From contig QHZE01000247.1 in the NCBI GenBank assembly GCA_003225335.1, positions 1 to 35,670 of the forward strand: 35,670 nucleotides of DNA. The letters run 5' to 3'. Of this stretch, positions 1 through 7,027 are shown piece by piece. A program made the translations under genes and the position numbers. The notes beneath the pieces are model-generated. The model was not told where the DNA came from, did no database searches, and saw only the letters and a list, made by a program, of their open reading frames with translations. This DNA is from Acidobacteriota bacterium (GTDB lineage Bacteria; Acidobacteriota; UBA6911). The stretch's first letter is position 1. Each line of letters opens with the position of its first letter.

Positions 1-40
1 CGGGACCAGTAGGTCGAAGTAGATCGAGATTAACCATCCT

Positions 41-107
41 CTCAGACTTCAGACCTCAGGGGTCAGACCTCAGGGATCAGACCTGAAGTCTGAGGTCTGA
101 AGTCTGG
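41..107. repeat. Family A palindromic repeat (CAGACYT units)
   Basis: This stretch is built from 7-base units CAGACTT and CAGACCT on one arm and their complements (AAGTCTG, AGGTCTG) on the other, so it can fold back on itself. The same units recur at 395-428, 564-592 and 18270-18342. It lies just downstream of the truncated permease. No coding role is visible. Confidence 0.8.
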
Positions 108-111
108 ATAC

Positions 112-384
112 CTATTCGCCACTCAGACCCAGGGCGACCCCGATCAGGGCGACCTCCATCCCCTGGCGCAGAACCAGGCCGAGCACGTCGCCGCGCCGGG
201 CCCCCAACGCCATCCGGATCCCCATCTCATGGGTGCGCCGAGTTACGAAGAACGACATCACGCTGAAGATCGCGCTGTTCGCGCCGATCCCGAGCGCCAG
301 GGCGATGACGGCCACGGTTGTAAACGCCGGAGTTTTCGCGAGCATTCGCAATCCATAGCGCAAATCCTGCCACATCGTGTCCAT
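112..384 (-). pseudogene. Internally deleted MacB/FtsX-type (ADOP family) permease remnant
   Basis: The 90-residue ORF joins two parts of a protein that is normally about 800 residues long. Residues 1-42 match the N-terminus of Acidobacteria-type ADOP permeases: a '[18 protein letters not shown]' start followed by the first membrane helix, ending near 'GANSAIFSV'. Residues from about 47 onward match the last FtsX domain ('[20 protein letters not shown]'). The periplasmic domain, the first FtsX domain and the last helices are missing, and the frame stops at a TAG soon after. The junction is in frame, so the product could be translated, but it has only one clear complete membrane segment and cannot be a working permease. 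Family A repeats flank it on both sides (41-107 and 395-428). Recombination between repeats may explain the deletion, which is inference. Family identification is from recognisable motifs only. Confidence 0.75.
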
Positions 385-394
385 GTTGCCTCCA

Positions 395-592
395 CAGACC
401 TCAGACTTCAGACCTCAGACTTCAGACCCTTAGATTCTTTGCGTCTTCGCGCCTTTGTGGTAAAGCCCGCCCCCAATTCACCACGAAGACGCGAAGAATC
501 ACGAAGCGTTTTCCATCAGCCGGAAAATCCTTTCCAAAAAACGAAGGATTTATTGGGTTAGCAGGTCTGAGGTCTGAGGTCTGAGGTCTGAT
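395..592. repeat. Nested repeat block (families A, B, G, A)
   Basis: This gene-free gap holds four repeat pieces in a row. Family A units lie at 395-428. A family B hairpin at about 433-507 has arms like 'GCGTCTTCGCGCCTTTGTGG' and 'CCACGAAGACGCGAAGAATC'. A family G hairpin at 521-555 has arms AAAATCCTTT and AAGGATTT. Family A units return at 564-592. Nothing else is visible here. Confidence 0.75.
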
Positions 593-602
593 TCGCCCTT
601 CA

Positions 603-977
603 TCATTCGTCCTCGCTTGTATTGTGCGGTTGGTACCGCGCCCAGGTATTTGATGTTTCACTTACTCTAACGGCGACAACTTGCGGCCACAACGCGTGCG
701 CCTTTTCAAAAAGCCACCTGGCAATGTTCTCGGCCGTGGTGCGATACGGAATGACTTCGTTGAGGTGGCGGTGATCCAGGCAGGTATCGATGATCTTCTT
801 GAACGGCTCGAGGTCTCCGTAGTCCACGACAAAGTCGTTGCGATTGAGAGCCGGCGCGGACAGCACGATCTCGACCACGTAGTTATGTCCGTGCAGACGC
901 GCACACTGGTGGTCCTCAGGCAGATGATCGAGTTGATGGCTCGCCGAGAACGTAAATTGTTTGGCAATGGTGTACAT
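603..977 (-). CDS. queD: 6-pyruvoyl-tetrahydropterin synthase / 6-carboxytetrahydropterin synthase family (QueD-like)
   Basis: This is a 124-residue cytosolic enzyme of the PTPS/QueD fold. In bacteria QueD converts dihydroneopterin triphosphate to 6-carboxy-tetrahydropterin in the queuosine/7-deazaguanine pathway. Zinc-ligand histidines are visible as H14 ('SASHQL') and H29/H31 ('LHGHNY'). The nucleophile is C25 in 'CARLHGH', and a conserved 'LDHRHLN' and a late glutamate ('VSETSN') follow. The ORF track starts at 1052, but the ATG at 977 gives the standard 'MYTIAKQFTFSASH' start and has GGAGAGAG just upstream, so I use it. No queC, queE or folE gene is next to it, so the exact pterin product is assigned by family only. 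It probably forms its own unit or is read through from the hydrolase gene upstream at 1065. Confidence 0.87.
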   Translation of the reverse strand: MYTIAKQFTFSASHQLDHLPEDHQCARLHGHNYVVEIVLSAPALNRNDFVVDYGDLEPFKKIIDTCLDHRHLNEVIPYRTTAENIARWLFEKAHALWPQVVAVRVSETSNTWARYQPHNTSEDE

Positions 978-1064
978 TGTTACTCTCTCCGATCGGGCGT
1001 CGCGGTTCACTCCTGATCGTCCATCGCCACTTGGCCTTCTCCGGGCGGCCACGGAGGGCTGCCC

Positions 1065-2054
1065 CTACCGGGCCCGTGTCATGGCGAGGCGGCTGCCGAG
1101 ATACGCCAGCGGCACATGGAGCGCGAAGGGAACCACGACGAAAGAGGCGGGATGTGATTGGTGCGCAGGGGGAGGGATTGTCTGCGGCTGACCGCGTGTG
1201 TCCTCGCTGAACCGAAACGGCTCGTGGGCGCCGAAATCCACACTGGTGATCGTCGGGCACAAATACTTTTCCACATGTTCGATCATCAGATCGGTGCCTG
1301 CGAAGTGGCTCACATAGGGCCGCTTTCGCGAGTTGTACATCGTATCTGTGAGATCCCGCATCACCAGGACGTTTTTGCCCTGGTTCAGCATCTGGCGGAC
1401 GGAGAACGGGCGCCCGAGGACGCACATGTTGAGATGCACGCCCATGACGATCAGGTTCTCGATGCCGCGCTGCTGTAAGAGATAGTAGGCTTCGGCAGAG
1501 TCCGTAACCGCATCCCCCGGCTGGATCTGGATCGTCTTTATCTGTCTCGTCCAGGCTAATCCCGTTTTGCATTGCGGAGTGTCGTCGCAACCGCCGTCTG
1601 AGTCATCAATCGGTAGCGGCGCCTCCCGTTGAGGATCCAGATTGCACCATCGCAAAAGGGGCGTTTTGGGAGCGACCTCAGGGGCTGCCCGCGCGAGCTC
1701 CCTTTCCGGCGTCCCCTCATAGAACTTCATGGTGTCGCTGGGTGCATGGATGATGAGAACTCCACGTTTGCGCGCCTCCTGGACCACCTGGTTTATCCGC
1801 GGAGCCATCTCGGCTACACGGCGCGACGCTCCCTTGCACCAGTGCTGGTCCCACATGTCGCAAATGACGATGGCCGTCCTTTTGGCGTCCCAGCCTCGTG
1901 TTTCCTCAACCACGCGGTAGACACCGCTCCCCGGGGAGATCTCGACGCGGCGGCGCGTATGAAGACTGAGCCTGTCGCCAGGTTCCGCGACAGACGCCGT
2001 CCAGGTCGCCAGAAACAATGCCGCGATGAGAGGGTACGCGCTCTTGCAAATCAT
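1065..2054 (-). CDS. Exported isochorismatase-family (cysteine hydrolase) protein
   Basis: This protein of about 329 residues has an N-terminal signal peptide ('SAYPLIAALFLATWTASVAEP') and an isochorismatase/nicotinamidase-like core, so it likely acts in the periplasm or outside the cell. The first strand carries the catalytic Asp in 'IVICDMWDQHWC', and the nucleophilic Cys is in 'GVHLNMCVLGRP'. A lysine in the segment between them would complete the usual Asp-Lys-Cys triad, but I cannot fix which one. The substrate (amide or enol ester) cannot be read from sequence. The track start is a GTG at 2069; the ATG at 2054 has GAGG nine bases upstream and is preferred. The C-terminus ('HVPLAYLGSRLAMTRAR') is hydrophobic then basic, and the last codons run into the sequence 'GGTAGGGGCAGCCC', which belongs to a repeat family seen again at 20900-21021. 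The original stop may therefore have been replaced. Confidence 0.82.
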   Translation of the reverse strand: MICKSAYPLIAALFLATWTASVAEPGDRLSLHTRRRVEISPGSGVYRVVEETRGWDAKRTAIVICDMWDQHWCKGASRRVAEMAPRINQVVQEARKRGVLIIHAPSDTMKFYEGTPERELARAAPEVAPKTPLLRWCNLDPQREAPLPIDDSDGGCDDTPQCKTGLAWTRQIKTIQIQPGDAVTDSAEAYYLLQQRGIENLIVMGVHLNMCVLGRPFSVRQMLNQGKNVLVMRDLTDTMYNSRKRPYVSHFAGTDLMIEHVEKYLCPTITSVDFGAHEPFRFSEDTRGQPQTIPPPAHQSHPASFVVVPFALHVPLAYLGSRLAMTRAR

Positions 2055-2149
2055 CGACTCGGGCCTCACAAAGGCTTTTGCCGCACGGAACCTACCATGG
2101 AATCTGGCACAGACCGCGCCGAGCTGTCAATCGAGTTTGGACCAACAAG

Positions 2150-2197
2150 AAATATGCAGTCCTCTCTGTGTCTCGGTGTCTCTGTGGCTAAAGATTG
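2150..2197. repeat. Family C half-element (CTCTGTGTCTC...GTGGCTAAAGATTGG)
   Basis: A single arm of the family C repeat lies between the hydrolase start and the dinB stop. It closely matches the right arm of the full hairpin at 4097-4224, including the downstream AAGATTGG. No opposing arm is seen nearby. Confidence 0.7.
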
Positions 2198-2204
2198 GAT
2201 GCCT

Positions 2205-3395
2205 CTAGGTTTTTCCCCGTTTGGAAGCTGGAGGGACAAGGGAGGCGCGGGTGATGGCGCTGTCTCCGAATCTCCCGGTAATGTCGTCCATGGCCGCGGC
2301 GAGATCGCGATCTTTGCTTCGTTCCGGGCCGAATAGAGGAAGCTGCCCGGTTTGATCCTCTACAAGATTGCTGCCGTAGATTCCGATCAGGCGAACCAAT
2401 TTTCCCTTTCGCACCAAGGGGCGCATCAAGCGCTGCGCCACCGGGAAGATCCTCTCGGCTGTGTCCGCGGGAACCTGGAGGGTCGTCCTCCGCGTGTACG
2501 TCGTGAAATCGGCTTCGCGAAATTTCACCGCGATGGTGCGGGCCCGCACTTGATGAGATCTCAACCGCTGGGCCACCTTCTCCGTGAGCTCCAGAAGGGT
2601 GTCATGCAGCACATCGGGATCTGCGGTGTCCTTTTCAAAAGTTGTTTCATGCCCGATCGACTTGTATCCTTCCTCAGGCGAAACTGTGCGATCATCTATT
2701 CCCTGAGAGAGGCGCCAGAGGTCCTCTCCGCCCTTCCCCAGCGTGCGGATAAGCTTGGCGCGATCCGTATCCGCCAGCTGCCCGATCCGCTCGATTCCCA
2801 TCTTTGTGAAGTACGTTGCGGTCTTCGCGCCCACTCCCCACAGGCGCGTCATGGGGAGCGGACTCAGAAACTCTTTCTCCTTGCCCGGCGGCACTATGAC
2901 GAGTCCATCGGGCTTCTCGAGGTCCGATGCGACCTTGGCCACAAACTTGTTGCCGGCAACGCCGACGGACGCAGTCAACCTCTGATCTCCATAGATACGG
3001 GACTTGATCTTCCGGGCAATCTCCTCGCCGGAACCGTAAAGCTCCCGGCTTCCCGTAACATCCAGGAAAGCCTCATCGATGCTGACCTGCTCGACCAGAT
3101 CGCTGAACTCCATCAAGAGAGACATTATGCGTTCGGAGACACGCGCGTATTTGGCCATGTCGGGACGCACGTAAATCCCTTGCGGGCAGAGGCGCCAGGC
3201 CTTGGAGATCGGCTGCGCGGAATGCACGCCGAATCTGCGCGCTTCGTAAGAGCAGGTCGAAACGATCCCGCGCCCCCGGCCGTTCTTGGGATCCGCTCCC
3301 ACGATGACGGGCTTGCCGCGGAGTTGTATACGGTCCCGCTGCTCTATCGCGGCGTAGAAAGCATCCATGTCCACGTGCAAGATCGTCCGGCCCAT
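2205..3395 (-). CDS. dinB: DNA polymerase IV (Y-family translesion polymerase)
   Basis: This 396-residue protein is of the expected size for DinB, which copies past damaged template bases and often makes errors. The palm motif 'HVDMDAFYAAIEQRD' carries the first catalytic Asp and the aromatic steric-gate region. 'VSIDEAFLDVTGS' supplies the second Asp-Glu pair. Helix-hairpin-helix (thumb) sequence follows ('LWGVGAKTATYFTKMGI'), then the little-finger domain. Near the C-terminus 'GQLPLFGPE' fits the beta-clamp binding motif QLxLF, so the protein can dock on the replicative clamp. The ATG at 3395 gives the usual 'MGRTILHVDMD' start. No LexA box was recognised upstream, and the upstream gap is filled with repeats. 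Identification is secure. Confidence 0.96.
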   Translation of the reverse strand: MGRTILHVDMDAFYAAIEQRDRIQLRGKPVIVGADPKNGRGRGIVSTCSYEARRFGVHSAQPISKAWRLCPQGIYVRPDMAKYARVSERIMSLLMEFSDLVEQVSIDEAFLDVTGSRELYGSGEEIARKIKSRIYGDQRLTASVGVAGNKFVAKVASDLEKPDGLVIVPPGKEKEFLSPLPMTRLWGVGAKTATYFTKMGIERIGQLADTDRAKLIRTLGKGGEDLWRLSQGIDDRTVSPEEGYKSIGHETTFEKDTADPDVLHDTLLELTEKVAQRLRSHQVRARTIAVKFREADFTTYTRRTTLQVPADTAERIFPVAQRLMRPLVRKGKLVRLIGIYGSNLVEDQTGQLPLFGPERSKDRDLAAAMDDITGRFGDSAITRASLVPPASKRGKT

Positions 3396-3644
3396 TTCGA
3401 ATTGACAATTGACGATTGGCGATTGACGATGGAACGGCCCTGGCAGGGGTCTCCAAAGGAATTATGCATGGCCGTGCCACGTGGCATGGCCGTCCCGGCC
3501 ATGATGAGGCTTTTGGTCAACTTTACACCCACCGGAAGAACCTGCCGAGCAAGCCTCTTAGCGCCAACTCCGCCACGGGTGAGACGCCCGTGCCGCATGC
3601 ATGGCCACAGACCCTAATGGTCAGTTGTTTAAGGGTCCTTGTCA
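3396..3644. repeat. Repeat-filled gap between divergent genes
   Basis: The gap between dinB and the small membrane protein starts with family D units (ATTGACAATTGACGATTGGC). The hairpin CATGGCCGTCCCGGCCATG lies near 3484-3502. A degenerate copy of the CTAG-element end follows at about 3513-3530 (GGTCAACTTTACACCCACC). Near 3577 there is GGGTGAGACGCCCGTGCC, a worn form of the CACGGGCGAGACGCCCGTG hairpin. No promoter could be singled out. Confidence 0.55.
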
Positions 3645-4100
3645 ATGTTTCGGTTTCTTCTGTTGCTCCACCTCGTGGGGCTGGCCTTGGGCTTGGGAGG
3701 GTTGTTGTGTCAGTTGATCCTGCTGGCGAAGTTCCGGCGGGCCAATGACATCACGGAGAGGGCCGGTTCGGAGCGCATGGCGGGATCGGTTATTTCCCTG
3801 ATCCAGGCGCCGGGAGTCTATCTTCTGCTGGTCTCGGGGGCCGGATTGTCATGGCTGGCCCGCTGGGCGCCCCTGCATCAGGGATGGCTGCACTTCAAGT
3901 TGCTGTTTTTCTTCTGGATCTTCCTCGCAACACGTCTGATGGTACGCAATGCAAAAAACATCCACATCCTGCGACAACAATGCGGCGAAGAGGACAGCCA
4001 ACGTCTGCTCTCCTTGAAAGACAACCACAGCGTGATTGGTTACGTAACCATTCTCAGCTTTCTGTTCGTCCTCATCTTCTCCCTCTGGAAACCGATTTAG
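3645..4100 (+). CDS. Small integral membrane protein (DUF2269-like, uncharacterised)
   Basis: This 151-residue protein has about four hydrophobic segments: 'FRFLLLLHLVGLALGLGGLL', 'SLIQAPGVYLLLVSGAGLSW', 'FKLLFFFWIFLATRLMV' and 'IGYVTILSFLFVLIFSLW'. Short charged loops separate them, so it sits in the inner membrane. The topology, with an early histidine in helix 1 and an 'HQGWLHFKL' loop, resembles DUF2269/CopD-like four-helix membrane proteins, but I cannot assign a function. The ATG at 3645 is preferred over the TTG at 3639 because AAGGG lies about nine bases upstream. The TAG stop is itself part of the family C repeat that begins at 4097. Confidence 0.72.
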   Translation: MFRFLLLLHLVGLALGLGGLLCQLILLAKFRRANDITERAGSERMAGSVISLIQAPGVYLLLVSGAGLSWLARWAPLHQGWLHFKLLFFFWIFLATRLMVRNAKNIHILRQQCGEEDSQRLLSLKDNHSVIGYVTILSFLFVLIFSLWKPI

Positions 4101-4224
4101 CCACAGAGACACAGAGCCACGGAGGATCGAGGATGGAGGACAATCTTTGTGTTGTTTGTCTTCAATCTTCGATCTTCAATCCTCGATATTCAATCTCTGT
4201 GTCTCCGTGTCTCTGTGGCTGAAG
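4097..4224. repeat. Family C long hairpin
   Basis: The left arm (TTAGCCACAGAGACACAGAG) and right arm (CTCCGTGTCTCTGTGGCTGA) are near-complementary, and an inner segment of ATCGAGGAT/ATCCTCGAT units also pairs. The element sits between the membrane protein and the SDR gene and contains the membrane protein's stop codon. Relatives lie at 2150, 13917 and 16563. Confidence 0.8.
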
Positions 4225-4281
4225 ATTGGTTGCTGCTGAAGCCTCGGATGACTTGGTACCATAGTAGCGCAGGAGGCAGTA

Positions 4282-5088
4282 ATGGGATCCGGAAACCTGG
4301 CAGTCGTAACGGGAGCGTCCTCCGGCATTGGATGGGAGATGTCAAAGCAGCTTGCCGCCCGCGGCTACGACCTCCTTCTTGTAGCCCGGCGCGAGGACAG
4401 GCTCCGCGCGCTCGCCTCGGAAGTTTCACACCAAACGGGCCGAAACACCGACGTCCTGGGCGCCGATCTGACGCAGCCGTCGGAGAGGAGGAAGCTGGTT
4501 TCGGCGCTCGAGTCCCGCAAGGAGGCTCTGCAGCTCCTGGTCAACAGTGCGGGGGTCGGCATGGTCGGACCGACCGTGGCGCCACCGCTGGAGCGCATCA
4601 TGAAGCTGATCGAGCTCAACATCACGGCAGTGACAGAGCTCTCGTATGAAACGGCGAAGATCATGATACCCAGGCGGGCGGGCGGTTTGATTAACGTAGC
4701 GTCCACGGCGTCCTTCCAGGCTGTTCCGTATATGAACGTTTATTCGGCCGCCAAGGCCTACGTGCTGAGCTTTACCGAAGCCCTGGGGGAAGAACTACGC
4801 GAGTACGGGATCCGGGTCATGGCGCTTTGTCCCGGGTATACGAAAACGGAATTTCAGGCGGTTGCGGGAGTGAAATATGACGACACCAGATTTCGCTCTG
4901 TCATGAGCGCCGCCGCATGCGCGCGCGCCGGGCTGGACGACTTTGACAAGGGAAAGAGAATCAGTGTCACCGGACTCGGCAACAAGCTGCTTGTCCTCAG
5001 CAGCTGGATAGCGCCCCGGAGCATCACTCTCAAAATCGGCTCCAGATTGATGAAGAACCGCGCCGGTCAGCCACTGAATGACGAGTGA
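4282..5088 (+). CDS. Short-chain dehydrogenase/reductase (SDR), NAD(P)-dependent
   Basis: This 268-residue classical SDR has a Rossmann-fold dinucleotide site 'TGASSGIG' near residues 10-17. 'VARRED' follows at the end of strand 2, whose Arg residues suggest NADPH preference. 'NSAGVG' replaces the usual NNAG. The catalytic residues are Ser in 'VASTASF' and Tyr/Lys in 'YSAAKAYV', and 'CPGYTKTEF' covers the cofactor-lid region. It most resembles the DltE/YqjQ-type 'SDR family oxidoreductase' that acts on lipid or ketone substrates, but the substrate cannot be stated. The start ATG has AGGAGG eight bases before it. The stop codon lies inside the left arm of a family D hairpin (5084-5144). Confidence 0.92.
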   Translation: MGSGNLAVVTGASSGIGWEMSKQLAARGYDLLLVARREDRLRALASEVSHQTGRNTDVLGADLTQPSERRKLVSALESRKEALQLLVNSAGVGMVGPTVAPPLERIMKLIELNITAVTELSYETAKIMIPRRAGGLINVASTASFQAVPYMNVYSAAKAYVLSFTEALGEELREYGIRVMALCPGYTKTEFQAVAGVKYDDTRFRSVMSAAACARAGLDDFDKGKRISVTGLGNKLLVLSSWIAPRSITLKIGSRLMKNRAGQPLNDE

Positions 5089-5144
5089 CGAATGATCTCT
5101 CCGACCGGCTCTTCCGGTTCCATCGCCAATCGTCATTCGTCACT
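5084..5144. repeat. Family D hairpin (AGTGACGAATGA / TCATTCGTCACT)
   Basis: Two perfect 12-base arms, at 5084-5095 and 5133-5144, enclose a smaller ACCGG/CCGGT stem. The SDR stop codon is inside the left arm. It could act as a terminator-like structure but has no U-tract. The right arm abuts the CTAG-ended element. Confidence 0.75.
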
Positions 5145-5445
5145 AGGTCCACTTGGTGGTCGCCAAGTTCACAAACTGGTCAAATTTCGTCCGGGAGGCA
5201 TGGTTGATTGATAAAAGAAAAGAGAGAGAAATGGAACAAGCGCAGTTGTTTTGAAACCGCCGATGAACGCGGATGCACGCCGATGTTCGGTGCCGCACAT
5301 CGGCGTGAATCGGCGGTTCCCCTCGTACCTCCCAGTCACTCACGGGCGAGACGCCCGTGCCACGATGGCTTCGTGGCATGGCCGTCCCGGCCATGATACA
5401 AAACTTGACCGATTTGTGAACTTTGTGTCCACCAAGTGGACCTAG
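5143..5445. mobile_element. CTAG-ended MITE-like element, copy 1 (303 bp)
   Basis: Both ends read CTAGGTCCACTTGGTGG inward. Over the first 45 bases the two ends match at about 39 positions. The interior holds a nested palindrome (AACCGCCGAT...ATCGGCGGTT) and two hairpins, CACGGGCGAGACGCCCGTG and CATGGCCGTCCCGGCCATG. There is no ORF of transposase type. It sits between convergent genes (SDR and the beta-propeller protein). Copies recur at 23749-23968 and, single-ended, at 28892-28997. Confidence 0.8.
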
Positions 5446-5455
5446 TCAATCGGGA

Positions 5456-6490
5456 TCAGGGCTTCCAGTCGGCGATGAAGACGTTGGTTTCGCCGGGCCG
5501 CTTTCCGTGGCGATTGGAGGAGAAAACCAGCCTCGATCCGTCTCGAGAAAACATGGGGAACCCATCGAAGGTTTCGTTGAAGGTCACCCGCTCCAATCCC
5601 GTGCCGTCCAGATTGATCAGATAAAGATCGAAATTCCGCCCGCGGGGATCATGCATGTTGGACGCAAAGATGATCCTCTTGCCGTCGGGATGAAAATAAG
5701 GAGCGAAGTTCGCCTTTCCGTTGCTCGTCACCTGCCGCTTGTTGGAGCCGTCCGCATCCATCACCATGATCTCCAGCGCGCGCGGCTCGATCAGGCCCTG
5801 GGCCAGAAGTTTCTCATAACGTTCCACGTCACCGGGCTCCGTGGGGTGGTGAGCCCGGTAGACGATTTTCTTGCTGTCGGGGGAATAGTAAGCGCCCCCG
5901 TCGTACCCCTTTTCATGCGTAAGCCTCCGGACGTCGCTGCCGTCCAGGTTCATGGAATACAGCTCCAGGTCCCCGTCGCGCACCGAAGTAAATACGATGC
6001 GCTTGCCGTCGGGCGAAACGGTGGCCTCGGCGTCGTAGCCGGGCGTTCGCGTCAGCGGCTTCACGTCGAGGCCGTCAGCTCGCGCCGTGTAGATGTCATA
6101 GTCCTTGTAAAGAGCCCACACATACCCCTGGCTCATGTCGGGCCTTGCGGGACACAGCGGACTTCCTTCGTGGGTGGAAGCGTAGAGAATACGCGTGTCT
6201 CCGGGAAGAAAATACCCGCAGGTCGTCCTTCCCTTGCCCGTGCTCACCATGCGAAGGCCTGTGCCGTCGAGATTCATCGTGAAGATCCGGTCACACTCGT
6301 AGGGAGAACGGGTCGATTGAAAGATGAGCTTCTTTTGATCGAAGGAAAAGTACGCTTCTGCGTTCTCTCCTCCCGAGGTCAGTTGCTGAAGGTTCGCAAG
6401 GTGTTTCTCCCCCGGAAGCGGCGCGATCGTGTTGTTTTCAAAACCTGCTAACACGAGAACCGCAAGAATTCCGACAACAAAAAACTTCAT
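5456..6490 (-). CDS. TolB-like WD40/PD40 beta-propeller protein, exported
   Basis: This 344-residue protein has an N-terminal hydrophobic signal ('FFVVGILAVLVLAGF') and five or more PD40-type blades. The blade signatures are 'FSFDQKKLIFQSTRS', 'VSPDGKRIVFTSVRDGD', 'YSPDSKKIVYRAHHP', 'FHPDGKRIIFASNMHD' and 'FSRDGSRLVFSSNRHG', with 'LYSMNLDGSDVRRLT'-type strands between them. This is the TolB C-terminal propeller family. In the absence of pal, tolA or tolQR neighbours it is better called an exported propeller protein of unknown role than TolB itself. The ATG at 6490, with GGGAGG five bases upstream, is chosen over the track start at 6610, which lies inside a family B repeat. Confidence 0.85.
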   Translation of the reverse strand: MKFFVVGILAVLVLAGFENNTIAPLPGEKHLANLQQLTSGGENAEAYFSFDQKKLIFQSTRSPYECDRIFTMNLDGTGLRMVSTGKGRTTCGYFLPGDTRILYASTHEGSPLCPARPDMSQGYVWALYKDYDIYTARADGLDVKPLTRTPGYDAEATVSPDGKRIVFTSVRDGDLELYSMNLDGSDVRRLTHEKGYDGGAYYSPDSKKIVYRAHHPTEPGDVERYEKLLAQGLIEPRALEIMVMDADGSNKRQVTSNGKANFAPYFHPDGKRIIFASNMHDPRGRNFDLYLINLDGTGLERVTFNETFDGFPMFSRDGSRLVFSSNRHGKRPGETNVFIADWKP

Positions 6491-6504
6491 AGGGCCTCCC
6501 GCAA

Positions 6505-6915
6505 CGAAAACCTTCGCGTTTCTTAGCGTCTTCGCGTCTTGGTGGTAAAGGCTGTGCCCAATCCACCACGAAGACACAAAGACGCGGGACAACGAACTGC
6601 GATTTGTCATTTTTCATTGGTCATTGGTCATTTGTCATTTTATTTTTCTGCGGGCTCTGCGTCTCTGCGATGAGATCCGTTTCGGTTGCGGCTGGGCTGA
6701 TCCGTACTACTAAGGCGAAAATCCTTTGCGATCCGGCAAGGATTTTTGTGCGTACTCCTGGGAGCGCACCCATCCTGTCTTCAGCACAAAGACACGAAGA
6801 ACACAAAGATCCACCACGTCCTTGCCCGTGTGAATCTTCGTGGCTTCGTGTCTTTGTGGTGAGATTTTTTTGGATTGCGGCTGGGCTGCTCCGTCTACTC
6901 CGTGGTGAACACTGA
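6505..6915. repeat. Repeat-filled gap between divergent propeller and sigma-factor genes
   Basis: A family B hairpin lies at about 6505-6590 (TCTTCGCGTCTTGGTGG against CCACGAAGACACAAAGACGC). Family D-like units (CATTGGTCATTTGTCATT) follow at 6606-6640. A family G hairpin preceded by GCGGCTGGGCTGATCCGTAC lies at about 6683-6755, and a second family B hairpin at about 6782-6870. GCGGCTGGGCTGCTCCGT recurs at 6880-6897. The remaining bases up to 7027 show no recognisable motif apart from the sigma gene's ribosome-binding site. Confidence 0.7.
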
Positions 6916-7027
6916 GGAGTTTCGCTCAGAGTCATTGACTGCCCCGGCGCTGATAATACAGGATTGGGCGTTCGATGGTCCAAGTTCTTGAGCCCCCGAG
7001 CTAACCGCTTTCCAGGGATCGCGTCTA

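Noticed and set aside
41-107. Possible CRISPR-like array from the repeated CAGACYT words
   Set aside because: Units are 7 bases with no spacers and occur in both orientations as a palindrome; no cas genes are present.
916-1590. Minus-strand ORF (224 aa) overlapping QueD and the hydrolase
   Set aside because: It lies in another frame over two recognised genes, and its Arg/Pro-rich composition is that of a GC-rich frame shadow.
2352-3617. Long plus-strand ORF (421 aa) opposite dinB
   Set aside because: It is the antisense shadow of a clear DinB gene, has no domain, and ends in intergenic repeats.
5423-6451. Plus-strand ORF (342 aa) opposite the beta-propeller gene
   Set aside because: Antisense of an exported PD40 protein with obvious blade repeats; the plus-strand translation shows no family features.
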